Made by a program: the position numbers and the translations under genes. Source: Hirudo medicinalis (lineage: Eukaryota; Annelida; Clitellata; Hirudinida; Hirudinidae). Taken from it: a DNA stretch of 64,000 nucleotides. The stretch spans positions 7,865 to 71,864 of the forward strand of contig MPNW01000196.1 in the NCBI GenBank assembly GCA_011800805.1, written 5' to 3'. The notes under the pieces were generated by a model. The model was given only the letters and a program-made list of their open reading frames with translations. It was not told where the DNA came from and did not search any database. Shown here piece by piece: positions 11,736 through 24,262 of the stretch (position 1 is the first letter of the stretch; the number at the start of each line of letters is the position of its first letter).

Positions 11736-14700
11736 ATCATAATTTGTACTTGACAACCTTAGGGGGCCATTCCATACTTTCAGTTTCTCTTTCCTTGGTA
11801 AATGTTTACAATGTAGTAATTTTAACTTGAGATGTTATTCAATCTTTATCTTCCCTTGTAATTACAAATAATTTATAATTATTATAATTAACAACTGATG
11901 ATGATTATTAACATTTAAATAACAGCGATAATTAAAATAATTACGTAATAACAAACATAATTACTTAATACAGCTTTATTGTAACTTATTTGCACTTGAA
12001 TAACATAAAAAATTATTAAAGAATTGTGAAAGCGAAAGTATTATTATTATTATTATTATTGTTGTTATTATTATTATTACTATTACTATTATTATTTTTA
12101 TTATTGTTGTTGTTGTTGTTGCTGTTAATCTTTGAAGTTCTTCCAACACAACATGGTGTTATGTAATTTGCATCCTTTGCATCACTTAACAACCATTTTG
12201 CTGAATATTCAATATTCAATATTCAATATTCAATATTCAATTTTCAATATTCAATTTTCAATTCTCGAAGATAATTTTCGTTATCTCGCACCTGTGGCTT
12301 ATTTCTACCGCGAACATTGAATGCACGTTAATGAACAACGGATGTGAATCATGAATAAATTAATTAATAATTTTTAAATGTTGGTTTTTATTAAAAAATT
12401 GAAATATTTTAATATGTTAATATTTTTTTTTACATTTTTTTTAATATTTCGATTGAAAACATGCTCAGCTTCAGCTGGATTGACATTGTGGCATTTATTT
12501 ATTTGCAGACGAATCCTGCTTCTCAACCAGTTGTACATGAAGAAGATTCAACCACCACCACCTGCTTATGTAAGTTTCATGTGCCCTCATTATGAATAAA
12601 CCTCATGAATAAACATCACGTGATGAGTGTCGTTACATGTCTCATCTTCATCATCTGTGCTTAGGCAGGGTTCAAACCCATGAGTTCATTCAAGTTCACA
12701 GAAATTGTCTCCTCCGCCTTTCAATTTAATTGATGTCCTAATTAAACATTCATAAATGTTCACATCATTAGTTTTTGTTTTTATTTTATAGAAATAGCCT
12801 TAAATAATGACCTTATTATAGAACATCATTCAATTAATTTTTAAGTAAATGCTACCATAAATTATGTTAATGACAATTCGTTTGCAGAGCAAAATGGCCT
12901 CTTTCCAGGAGTTCCAACATTGCCTCAGTTGGAAGTGGACTTACGACAGACTCAGCTGCTCTTGGATCAGAACCAATCAAGCGGAACCTCACAACATGTC
13001 AAGAACCTCAACAAAGGAATCATTATCATCGACTTCGTCGCCAACCACCTCGTCGTCGTCCTCCTCATCGACTGTCTCTGCCGACAAGCCGAGACCAAAG
13101 GACTGGACTATCCAGAGAGAGCAGGTGCCCTGTATTGACAGCAGCAGTCTTCACATGACCAGCGGTTACGAGAGTGAAGTTTCACCTGTTTCCACAAGCA
13201 TCTTCTACAAAGGGGCAGAAGACCACAACAGGAAGACAACACCGACGAGGACGCTAACGACCTCGACGACGACGACGACGATGACGATGATCGCCGACGT
13301 TAACCACAATTACGAATTGTCACCTCGCGTAGTTGTCGAGAAAAGCTGCAATGATTCTTTGTTTTTGTCGTCTGCTTCTCTAAAGCATTCTTCCAACTTC
13401 AAGAGGATCAGCAGGGACAGTCAAAAGGAGTTTCACTCCCACGATGACATCGTCTCCACGTCATCACAACGTCATCATCATAATCATCATCATCATCAGA
13501 ACACGTCATCTCCGGAAGTCTCTCCGCCCCATTGCTTGTTCCCGGGGACCAGAAGAAGATCCGGTTTCTATGACAACGAGTTGCTTGACACGTCAGCGGT
13601 TGATGGTGCAACGTTGGAGCTCGACCTGATCCTCAGTGAGTTCTACAGGGACATCGGAGAAGAGGCTACGAATGAAGTCCAAGTTGACGTCACAAAAGAA
13701 TCCGGTGAGTGGAAGCCAAGCGTGGGAAAGTTTGGGATTTTACTGCTTGTGTAGGTGCTTCGTCTCTGTTTCAACACAGATGGCAACCATGGTTGTGGAT
13801 GTTTAGGATTTCTTAAAATTATTTTTTTGTGCTTATTCATTCTCGCATTTCTGACTCAAATGCGACTCTGAGGAGATCGCATTTTCATGCTCCTCAGCAT
13901 CTTCCACTCGTTAAAATGAGATGTTCGTTCATCTTCTGATGGGAGAATGAACGCATGTTTTAAGCATGAATCCATCCGAGACATAGTGGCTTCGAATCCA
14001 CTCTCTGACTCGATGATGAATTTTAGCGCCTTAATAAAATTAATTAAATTAAAAATAATATTAATGCACAAAAATATGAAAGCTACGGGTGTCAGAGAGT
14101 GAAAATAAAATAACTGTGTTCAATTGAAAGGGTCACTTCATGACGATGAGAATAAATTATTTAGGTCTGAGTTACTCACAATGTGTTGAGCAAAATATGG
14201 CTATGACTCAACGTAGCATGTGATTGTTAGCGTTATTAATATTTATACTGGTTGTTATTGTTGTTATTAACTATTGTTTATCACAATTCGCATCGTAATA
14301 AACTTTTAGTTGTGACGTCACTTGTCAATCAAGAGGAACTTGTTCATCAAAAGGACGACCAAGTCTTCATTGAACCCAACCAGCCCAGGGAGGAATCGAA
14401 CCCCGAACCCGAACCTGAGAGCAGGTTGTTGACTAATTTGTCATAAATTATTACTTATTACTTATAAATTCGTTTAAATTTTCTGTTGAGGTATAATTAA
14501 AATTTGAAGGATAAAAACGAGTTTTAAAATAAAATCACGTATTTTCAAATGCGAGGTCTAAGAATTAAATTCTCAAAAACCCATCAGAAATTTCAAAAAT
14601 ATTCGTCGGCGTTACCAAGCCTGTTTTTCTATGAAACACTTTCTTTTGACAAAGTAAGAAACTTCATTTTCACTTCATGACTTCAAAACTATTTTGAATG

Positions 14701-15792
14701 CGAGCATCAGCTTGGAAGTCCAAAGGGAAAAATGATGCTAAAAATTATGGATGATTGATGTCGGCACCATGCAAAATAAATAGGTCTCCAAACAATTCAC
14801 GCTTTGCTAAAAGTACCGAGGTTTTATTTAGACTCCACAGTAATTATTCCTTCATGCAGATTAGGAATTTATTTTCGGATGGGCAATTTTTCTTCCTCTC
14901 TTAATTCGTTTGCACGGGACTTAACCGAAAAACGTCGTTCACGTTTTTGCCCCAAATTAGAAGAAAAACGAATCTCCCATTCAAAGTTGTCATTTCATCG
15001 TGATTGGATGATTTTGATTTTGCTTATTTTAACTTCTGCTTATTTTAATTCCACTTTTAATCGCTTTGTTTTTATTATTTTCTTATTCGCAATGAAAATA
15101 TTTATAATTTTCAGCTAAAAAGGCCATCTTTCAACATTCATCCAAACAGACAGAATCCGTTTGTGCCATTAAGATGATTTTAAAAATAATAAATTAAGTG
15201 TTTAAAAAATATATTTACATATTTATTTACAATCAAATCGTTAAATGCAACTAACATCGCTGACAGTTTGTTTTAAATAACGTTAAATAAATAACTAGTG
15301 CTGAAACATGTCATCTTCTGTTACCGCGTGGAATGTGACGGTCTTGTTGACAACGCTGTTGCATTGCAGATGGTCGTATATGTTCAAATATTTATTTATT
15401 CAAAAGTCTGCATTTGTAATATTTCAATAAAAATATGAATACTCACTTAACAATGCGAGTCTGTTCGTATCATGACATCATGTTAAATGATATTATCATA
15501 CTAAATATTAAATCATGTCACATAAAACTGATCAAATTCGCTTTATTAAATTACATTAAAAGCCATAAATATCGTGTAAAATGTTTGCACATATATTTAT
15601 GTTTACATCATTTACAGGAACTTAAACACGATGACCAGGTCAACGAGTACAGACGAAAGATTCGGAAGACTCATCGGCACAGAACGTCTGACAGCGTCAC
15701 AATTTGCTGTCCTCAAAAAACTTGCCACTCTCAAAATCAGCGGCATCTTTGACAGATTCGATCTTCCCTCGGACTTTTTGTGGTCAGTGATG

Positions 15793-15825
<33 letters not shown>

Positions 15826-15847
15826 CGACGACGACGACGATGATGAC

Positions 15848-15879
<32 letters not shown>

Positions 15880-15907
15880 CGACGACGACGATGATGATGA
15901 CGACGAC

Positions 15908-15974
<67 letters not shown>

Positions 15975-16086
15975 TGATGACAATGACGATGGNGATGACG
16001 ACGACGACGACTATGACGATGACGATGATGATGATGATGATGATGATGATGACGACGACGACGATGATGATGACGACGACGACGAC

Positions 16087-16134
<48 letters not shown>

Positions 16135-19100
16135 GATGATGATGATGATGGTGATGATGGTGATGATGATGATGATGATGAATGTGGTGGTGATAATGAC
16201 GATGATGATGGTGACGACGACGCCGCTGCTGCTGATGATGATATGTTCGTTATTAATGCAATTAGTTTAAATAACCTAGGAGTCCTAGCAGCAGGGATGT
16301 CAATAGAAGTGATGCTATTATGTTGTAAATATAATTAATTTTGCCGATTATTATTGTTACAATTATTAGTATGAAAAATAATGGTGGTGATAATGATACT
16401 AAAAATTAGTATAAAATCTACTGATATAAACTGACGTAATAAATTATTAATTTAATAATAACTTGCATAACTTTAGCTCTACTGAGAAGATCAAAGATAC
16501 TCCTATCCAATCTCAGGACAAGTTGTTTGGTGTTCACCCATCAGTTTACCTCAGAAGAACAGGCAAGTCCTTACCTCCTGCCATTGCCAGCCTCATGTCC
16601 TTCATTGAGGATTCTTCAACGGACTCTGTTGGCATCTTCAGAAAACCCGGAGTTCAGTCAAGAATTCTTTCCCTTCAGAAACATATCGACCAATTTGCTG
16701 GTGAGTTGGGTTTTCCTATAAAAGTATATTGTATTTATTGATAATGTTGTTGCTGTTAATAATGAATTAGTTGTTATTAGTTGTTAAATTCTATATTATT
16801 ATATGTTTTAAAATAATTTATGCCTTTAATTTGTTTCTCTCGTGATTTTTAAATCTGATTTTACATTCAACTTCTTTGGTAAAAGCCTCTGACGTTTAAT
16901 GTTCCATTAAATAATTTTTAATATAAATTGTCGTTGTTATTGCATTTTTTAAAGTTGTTATTGTGTATTTTCATCCTTTCAACTTTGTTTTTGTTCCAAA
17001 CTCCAAACTCAAACTGATGTTCATTTTCTCTTTTTCAGACGAAAAATTCGACACATCGCTTGATGTTGATCCTTACGATGCAGCCGATGTCTTCAAAAGG
17101 TACTTGAGAGATTTGCCAGAGACCCTTCTTACCGAATCTCTTTGCAGCTCGTTCTCTCTCATATTTTCAAGTGCGTATAAAGTGGTCCCTCAATTAGGGA
17201 ATCATGAATTTGGTCAATATTACTGAGGTCGATGATAATTGGTTGATTAAAAATACAGTTAATTGAGTTTGGACTGAAAACGTATCAAATGAGCCTTATT
17301 AAGTAGTTAATCAAGCACGATTGCGCCTGCTCTCGAAAGAATGATTTGTTAAATATATTTCTTTCAGTAATTTATATACTCATTTATTAGGTCTTTCTAT
17401 CTCAGTCAACGTAACCACTCCCTTCATACATCTTCTCATTAACCAGATAGGTATCGAAGCTATAAATCAAATCTAATCTCTTAAGCGTTAAGCTCATTTG
17501 CGGACATCGGAGTAGTCGCTCAGACAATCACCCCCAAAAATAAAAATTTATTTATACTAGTTTTAAGAAGACTCCAGTCGTTTATCTACAAAAAAATTCA
17601 ATTAACATTCACTTGCGAAGTTTCGCTTAAGTTCAGTTTTTAAGCTCTGCTCGGTTTAGGTTGTTAGAAGCACCTAAACCAAAAAAAATTGTGGACGTCT
17701 GCTATGAATTTTGATGAGTTTTGATGAGGTTGAATGTTTCTTCATTTGCATTTGTTCAGTTATTTTATATGGATATCTTAATTTTTACTTACGCCGTTGA
17801 AGGTCTGCCGAGTCTGTGCGTCACGGAGTGTCTCCAGTATCTCATGATACTCCTGCCCGATATCAATCGTTCCATACTTTATGAAGTAGTGCACTTCCTC
17901 CATCGCATCTCTCAGCAGTCAACTCTCAACCAGGTTTGTTTCATGTTCATCTTAATAACGTTTCATCGCTAAAAAAAGCTTTATTAGTTAAAAAAGTTAT
18001 TTTTGCATTCGAAGTTTTCTTGTTTTTTTTCACATGTTTTTTGAGTTAGTTTTCATTAAAATAATTAACATTCCAACGAGTTTTGCAATAAAAACCTGCA
18101 ATAATATTACTTTTTTCTAATTGAATTATTTTTTCAAATATGGTCAGTTAATTACTTAAAGCCAAATATGGTTTAATGCCTGATGATTTTTTGCATTATA
18201 GATGACACCGGCTAACATGGCTGTTTGCTTCCTGCCTTCACTGTTTCGCATGAATGATTCACAGTCGTCAACTGGCACTGCTTCAAATTCAAATGTCCTT
18301 TCCCCAGCCCCTCTGAATTGGGACCACAAATCTGCTCTCATGTGTCTCACGCAGATCATTGAAAAACCACAGGAGACCTTTTGTGTAAGATTAATGATCA
18401 ATGATTAATACATTTTTATTTTTACTATTTATAGCACCTTATCTGGTTGCTAGGCATGAAAACCTTTCAGTACTTTTATTTCAATAGATTATTATAATAT
18501 TATATTATTATAATAGATTGTTATCTTCTGAAGATATATTCTATTTAATACAATCAAATGGTGACAAATGAATTAATTGTTATTTAAGATTCCAAGAAAT
18601 TTATTGGAAATTGCCAACAAAATTCTCGACCATCTCTCCACGTTCACCTTCGTCGACACTTACCTGAGGATCCACTCATTCCAACAAACACAGACTCCAG
18701 ATTACATTGCAGGCTTCCTCTTTTCAAGCATGAAACATTTCAAAATGGTGCTGTTTCCTCATTTTACATTTGAGATGAAGTTAAGATTGACTTTAATTAA
18801 TACATTATAATTAGTGCATTAAAAAAAACATGTCAGGTTTTCTTAAATATTGTTCTTTCAAGGTCTGTTTGTTGCTTCAAAATTATATTGGCAATATGAA
18901 GTTTGTTATGGTAATAATCAATAAATATGCAATTAAAAATGTAAAATAATGTTACTATCTCACACAGTACAGGGGATGGAGTCAACTAAAGCTCAAGTCT
19001 TTCCCCGAGGCTAGCATCTCGGTCAGTTCCGAGCGAAACGGCTCCTTCCTTCCCAGTTGGAAATGTCAGCTGGAAATACTGGCTCCACCTGTAGAAATAA

Positions 19101-20246
19101 TCAATAAGATCCACAAAGACTCACAGCCTTGGGTTGGACACATGCTGACCCAAAATGTTTTGGAGAGGAAGGTGGTGGAAAAGAATAAGATCCATAATGA
19201 AGTCGTCGCATACGAGTTCCTTCTCCCGAGCGACATTTCCTCGGGAGGTTCGGTCGAGGACGAAGGATTTTTGGCAAGCAACAAGAGGAGCACGTCTGAG
19301 CTTAGGTTCGTGTTTTACTTGAAAACGTGTCGAGCTCGTATACAGGATCGGTGATTAATGCTGACTATGAATGACTTGAAAGCTATTCCATCACTGCTAA
19401 GAAGTCATTTAAGTTAATTGATAGCCAGCCTAACATGCCATTAATATTGATGGTCTAATTGAATTCCTGCACATTTACAATTTTCTGCACTTTGCTTGTC
19501 TTCAATTGAGAGCCATAATTAAGCTTTTTGGAGTTTGTCTAATGGAAGCACAGCTCAGCCCATATTCAAAACATGTGGTTTGTTTACCTGATAAGTATTT
19601 TTCAAGCTAAACCTTAACTATCATGTGGTACTTTATGTGTACATTGTACTTTGTATAATTCATAATTCATAATTATTGACGATTAACAATTTCAATTCAG
19701 AGCCTGGAAGACTGACCTTCCAAAAGAATCGTGCTTCTACTGTTCAAAGTCAGTTTTGGATGACAAGAGAAGAACATCTGATGATGAAACAAGGGAGGTG
19801 CACATTGTTGAGTCCAGTTTCTTTTTGGAGCCTTGTGGGGAGGGTCTGACGAGTCTCACTCACATCTCCACTGTGGATCTCATGTAAGATGGATGCTTAA
19901 GATGGGTTTTTGTGATGGGTGCTTACCACCAGCGTTTGAATAATAATTTTATTTATTAGCTTTAATTTTTTATTAAATTCCTGATGGTTTGAATTTTAGC
20001 TTTCACAATCACTTTTGTTAATTGACTTAACTTTTTAAACTCAAATGGGAGTAAATTATAAATAGAGGATTTATTCACTTATCCATTTAGTACATGGTTG
20101 CTTAGGGAGAATTTATTTGCAGAGGTCATTCAGTGGACTGGTACGAGGCAGCTTTTCCACCCATTATTTTGAGGTATTTCACAGATCTCCAACTTTACTT
20201 CCGACAGAAGATTGCAAATGCCAGTGGTCCTGAGACAAAAGTTTAG
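7725..20246 (+). CDS. DLC/STARD13-family Rho GTPase-activating protein (crossveinless-c type): SAM - Ser-rich linker - RhoGAP - START
   Basis: Rho GTPase-activating protein that stimulates GTP hydrolysis by Rho; DLC relatives act at adhesion sites and membranes. Exons read: 7725-7815 (tentative first exon), 10285-10366, 12509-12569, 12888-13704, 14310-14424, 15618-15791, 16477-16700, 17039-17170, 17803-17933, 18202-18384, 18589-18747, 18968-19305, 19701-19883, 20123-20246. All phases agree, giving about 937 residues (human DLC1 short isoform 1,091). The second and third exons code the C-terminal half of a SAM domain (EDHHFLEREEMEFLKK). The DLC-specific motif CLSWKWTYDR opens the linker. The RhoGAP domain has the arginine finger in GIFRKPG (about residue 502), then YDAADVFKRYLRDLP, ILLPDINR and TPANMAVCFLPSLF. 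The START domain ends with FFLEPCGEG and YFRQKIAN. The start is the weakest point: helix 1 of SAM is not recognisable in the first exon, and other upstream exons (see 855-2651) are possible. Confidence 0.92.
8550..8655. repeat. 37-bp tandem repeat
   Basis: An AT-rich unit at 8581-8617 recurs directly after it, and a shorter degenerate unit precedes it from about 8550. It lies in the putative first intron of the DLC-family gene. Confidence 0.85.
9001..9096. repeat. 24-bp tandem repeat, four units
   Basis: Four units of a taattaataatttRttataatgag-like sequence in register at 9001, 9025, 9049 and 9073. Confidence 0.88.
9505..9560. repeat. (GTT)n microsatellite
   Basis: About 18 GTT units with one ATT interruption. 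Confidence 0.9.
10182..10284. repeat. 40-bp direct repeat running into a splice acceptor
   Basis: Two exact 40-bp units (10182-10221, 10222-10261) are followed by a third, partial and degenerate unit whose attacttccttcag is the pyrimidine tract and AG of the acceptor for the exon at 10285. Confidence 0.9.
10729..11100. repeat. 31-bp minisatellite, 12 units
   Basis: Twelve units of exactly 31 bp, with a partial thirteenth starting at 11101. Units 1-5 and 7 carry a c.gttgtt variant block, while units 6 and 8-12 carry ttgttatt. Each unit ends in ttaatattattaat. It lies in the intron between the two SAM exons. Confidence 0.95.
11268..12125. repeat. (TTA)n tracts in DLC-gene intron
   Basis: TTA tracts lie at about 11268-11323, 11694-11733 and 12040-12125, the last with GTT and CTA variants. 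Sequence between them is AT-rich with no coding signal. Confidence 0.8.
12203..12262. repeat. 7-bp tandem repeat (aatattc)n
   Basis: About eight units of aatattc/aattttc. Confidence 0.85.
15787..16240. repeat. Long (GAT/GAC)n tract abutting a DLC-gene exon
   Basis: A TGA/CGA trinucleotide tract of about 450 bp with blocks of GAC and of pure GAT and one ambiguous base at 15993. It begins at the exon end; the donor used (GT at 15792-15793) is part of the repeat. Confidence 0.95.
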
Positions 20247-20609
20247 ATTCGATTGTAAGTTTTGGTGACAATGTGGGCTTTCTTGTGACGTGCAATGGAT
20301 TTTATCATGAGTTGTTCAGAAGTGATTGTTCTTCTGCATTCCATCATTTCATTTCAATTTTTATACTTCCTTCGTCGATGTTCTAGACAAACTTGTCCGC
20401 GGTAGTCATGGATTATTGTTTCTTTGGAATAAGTTTGGTGTATGGAATCATTGATTGCACTTAAGTGCTTAAGAATTAATTATATGTAATTTCTATAAGT
20501 AATTTTTTTAATCGTATGTACTTAAGAATGATTTGTGAGAAATGTTGCAAAATCATTAAACTGCAGAGTTTAGATATTCTTCTTTACCTTGTGGAAGTGG
20601 CAGGAAGAC

Positions 20610-20658
20610 AATAAAAATTTATCTCAATGTTGTAAGATTCTTTTGCTTACCAAATAAA
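20610..20658 (+). terminator. Poly(A) signals of the DLC-family gene
   Basis: AATAAA occurs at 20610-20615 and 20653-20658, about 0.4 kb after the stop codon. Confidence 0.6.
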
Positions 20659-21138
20659 GTGTCGGATCAGCACCAGTTGTGTTTTTATTTTAAAAATATG
20701 GCAATTTTATTTAAGCCTTGCGGACCATCCACCTCTTCATAATCAGGATGAGACCATCAACCGACATGGCCATAGCAGATATAAAACGATAACGATACAG
20801 AGTTTGATTAGAGTGTCGTAGATGCGAAAGTCTGGTGGATGCCTGGACCAATGTTGCAATGGGTTATCAAATTCTAGCCATCTAAGTCGCACTAGGACTG
20901 ATTGGTAGAGCTACGTGAAATCCCTTTCTGGTTGATGCAGTAATAAAAAAGATTACAATTAATAAATCATAAAATATTTGTTAATTTATTAAGTCAACAT
21001 GTTGATTTTGAACGCACCTGGTCGACCGACATTTGTTACTAAATTGTCTGCATGAATGTGTTGCGTGGCGGGGCTGTGACATTCGAATTTGTAATATTTT
21101 CAATAAAGAGGTTCTAAGCTCTGTTTTAGTTTGAGGAA

Positions 21139-23781
21139 ATGCTAACGGTAGCTAATTTTGTGCTTGCTTTCGTCGTATTTTTTTATAAAGTTCAAACGCC
21201 TGCTCTGGTGTATGAATTTCCTGAAGCTCTTCAAATGTCCTTCAGAGTTTTCCATGTCAGGTCGGGGGGACTCGTTAAGTTTTCATGCTTTGAGACAAAT
21301 AATTCGAGACATTCAGATGTAAGGATGGCTGCCCTTTTGAAAGACGCATTATGGAAAGGACCCTCCGGAGATATTATATTTCCAGGAAACATGGAATCAT
21401 CCAGAATTGTGATAGATTATCTGAAAACTCTCACGGTTATTTAGTTTATATGTTGTTCTTTTGCCAGAGTTTCAATATTAAATGCAATTTGTAGGTATAA
21501 TTAACTCGAGTGTAGAGTTTGTTAGATTTGGAAGTAGAAGCTTAATAATTTCTTTATCTTAATCAACATTATTTTAAATTAGACAAAGTAGATTACGAAA
21601 AAGCCATACTTCATTAATTTTTCTTTGCTTTCCACTTTTGATTTGATTGCATTTTTAACTTCTTGATCCTTAGCATTTCATAATCTGGTTTCTGCATAGA
21701 CTAATGTTTAGGTTTTCCCATTTTCACCCATTATTTCAATTTTGATTTCCATTTTTGCTAGTTCTGATAATCATTCGTTTGAAGTTTGTTATTCATCATA
21801 TTTCTCATCATGCCATCCATATTGGCCACATTCACCTTTTTTTGCCACATGTGCTTAAGCAAATAAGCATTTTTAGATTTTGTCACCTGATAAATTGATT
21901 TTTTTGCCATGAGATTGTCGTTGCGAGAGTGAGAGACATGGGAAGATACAGTTGCATGATAGCAGTGGGTGGCGGGAAATATGTCAGACATGAGGTGGAA
22001 CTCTTAATCTACACAGTTCCTGAGGTTGGCTTGGAAACACCTTTCGTGTTTAAAGTTAGTGGAAATTGCGTGCACACCTTGCATCAAATGGACGACTTAA
22101 TGGATAACATACTCGATCGTCTCTGTGGAAAAATAAATCCAGTCAGTAAAAAGAGGAGGAGTAAGTATTTTTTGTTTCGTCAGATTGTCAGATATTTAAT
22201 TGACGTGCTCACAAATACAAAAACAGCTTGCCAGTACAACGTGTCTCTTGTCTGCCAGCCTTTTCGTACTTATCTGACCATCATGATGGAGAGCAATGGA
22301 CAGCCGATGCCTACTGAAGTTAGAAATGTTTCTATGGTAATGGATAGACATCAGTCGCATGGAAAAGACAAGAAATTGCTTCGCCTGCCAATTGTTACTA
22401 CCAGCTCTAAGCCACTCCCGTGGAGTTCAGTGAGAAAACACAGGAACAGAATTAAACATGACGTCAATTACTTATTCACTGATATCGTTCCTCCCAGAGC
22501 TCTTCTATTCGAAAACGTATTAAATGATGAAAATAAATCAATTAATTTATCAGAATTCGAGGAGTGGGCTGAATGGCCTGATGCCGAGAGTACTGGACGA
22601 GGAATTACCTTCGTTGAATCTTTGTCAAGTGATTTCAAATCCATATCGAAAACCGAGCAGAATTCAGAACACGTGAACTTTACTGGTGACAGTCCATTTA
22701 TTAAAACTGCCAGGGTGACCGCACCAACAAAGGCAACTTTGGAAAGCATCATTGATAGTCTTGAAGAAAACATGGATGAAGAAAGGAGGGAACGACTGTT
22801 GTCGATACTGAAGAATGTCATCGTGCTCGACATCGGTTTTAATTCCACTGAATCAACTTTTCATTCGGAGAGCACCGAGCGTGATTTTGAGATTCTGGAT
22901 ACATCAACCACAGCTCCTCAGTACTCTGACATCTTAGAAACTACCACTCCTTTCTTGAGTGACGAAGTAAAGGAATTACTCAAGATAAACAAAATGTACA
23001 GGGAAGACAATAGTTTTCAAATAGCTGTGATGTACCTGTTGAAAACGCCACATCCCCATTTCAATCCTCCATCCTGTTCGGACCAGTGCATGTTGGAATT
23101 GAAGATCCGCCACATTTCCTGGCACTCTAATGCGATATCGGATCTGATTAGATTTATAATGCTTTCCACCAAGTTACCTGACAGTGCCTTGCTTTTGGCT
23201 GAAACAGTCTCCAAGAGAAAATTAACGTTGTTCTGTCTTCCGGGATTTTCATTGATAGAAAATATGTGTGTCCCTTGCGCACCCGGTTCGTACAACAAAG
23301 CTGGATTTTATAGTAAATGTGATCCTTGTCCAGTTGACACCTACCAGGATAATTATGGATCTAAGGTGACTAAAATTATTCTTTTGGTTGACGTTGCAAA
23401 CAAGTTTGCGAGGTCCCTTGTTTTCACAATTCTGACTTAAAGTAAATCACTTCACAGGAATGTATAAGCTGTCCTAGTGGAACTACCACCAAGGCCCGAG
23501 CTGGATCTGTGAGTCCGAATGACTGTCTTAGAACGAGGCAAGCGGGAGTCTATTGGCACACATTCGCCACACTAATTTTGAGATTTGGTTCATTGATTCC
23601 GATTGCTATGCTTTGCATGCTTTTTATGTACGTACCAATTAAGTTCATGTTCCGTTACAATCGGTCAGCTGAAGGTATCTGGAAGGAGGTAAGTAGATTA
23701 GAAGCACTGCATAATCTCAGGAGAGAAACCAACAAAAGTAAAAAGCTTGGTTTGAGGCCCAAACATGTCCGCCAAACATAA
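21139..23781 (+). CDS. Putative type I membrane protein with Ig-like and GCC2/GCC3 (ephrin-receptor-like) cysteine-rich regions
   Basis: Exons 21139-21435, 21914-23365 and 23458-23781, all phase 0, give about 690 residues. A hydrophobic start (residues 1-22) looks like a signal peptide. The first two exons join to an Ig-like end motif LTIVVARVRDMGRYSC; the earlier Ig cysteine is in VKFSCFE. A long low-similarity acidic middle follows. A cysteine-rich block (CLPGFSLIENMCVPC, CDPC, CISCPSGTTT) has the spacing of the GCC2/GCC3 family seen in SCUBE proteins. One membrane segment near GSLIPIAMLCMLFMYVPI and a short basic tail end the protein. A 66-bp segment at 22161-22226 has a perfect GTAAGT donor and a CAG acceptor and is a multiple of three, so it may be an intron (668 residues if removed). 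The order Ig then cysteine-rich resembles zona-pellucida-binding protein, but that protein has no membrane anchor, so I assign no symbol. Confidence 0.65.
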
Positions 23782-23809
23782 TGGACGGATGAAAGAAGAC
23801 ACAAAGATA

Positions 23810-23815
23810 TTTATT
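23810..23815 (-). terminator. Possible poly(A) signal of the FLII gene
   Basis: AATAAA on the minus strand about 0.45 kb after the FLII stop, only 30 bp past the stop of the convergent gene. The two 3' ends may overlap; on the plus strand AATAAA is at 24241-24246. Confidence 0.35.
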
Positions 23816-24262
23816 AGTTAAGCAATAACACGTTTCACGACTTCAACATTTCCGAATTGAAGAACTTCGTAATTAGACGCGAGTGCCATTGCCGTTTAAC
23901 ATCGACCTGAAAGTTAATTCTTGTAGGAAAGCAGGCGAGGATTTCCCTCAAAAACTTGATAGTAACAACAGCTAATAACGCCCCTTTGATGGTGAATTTT
24001 CAGCGAGCACTAATAGAACACACTTGGAGATATTTCAGTTAAATCAAATGACAACCGCTTGCTAACAGATCTTTATGCAGATTCGTAAACGTTAACTAAA
24101 AATTAATATAAATCTTAATAGATGTGGAATAATCGCTTGTAGCATCCTAAGAAAACACACGAGGAAACAACACCGTATAATCACGCTTGTGGCCGTTAAG
24201 ATGACTCTAACGTTGTAATAATGATAGCGATATTGATGACAATAAATTAATAATCACTATTA

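Noticed and set aside
15612..16270. Poly-His, poly-Met and Asp-rich frames
   Set aside because: Products of the (GAT/GAC)n tract. Only the short unique part at 15618-15791 is a DLC-gene exon, and in another frame.
17721..17802. Extension of the RhoGAP exon upstream to the acceptor at 17759
   Set aside because: It would add 14 residues inside the RhoGAP fold; the acceptor at 17801-17802 gives family-like spacing and a matching phase.
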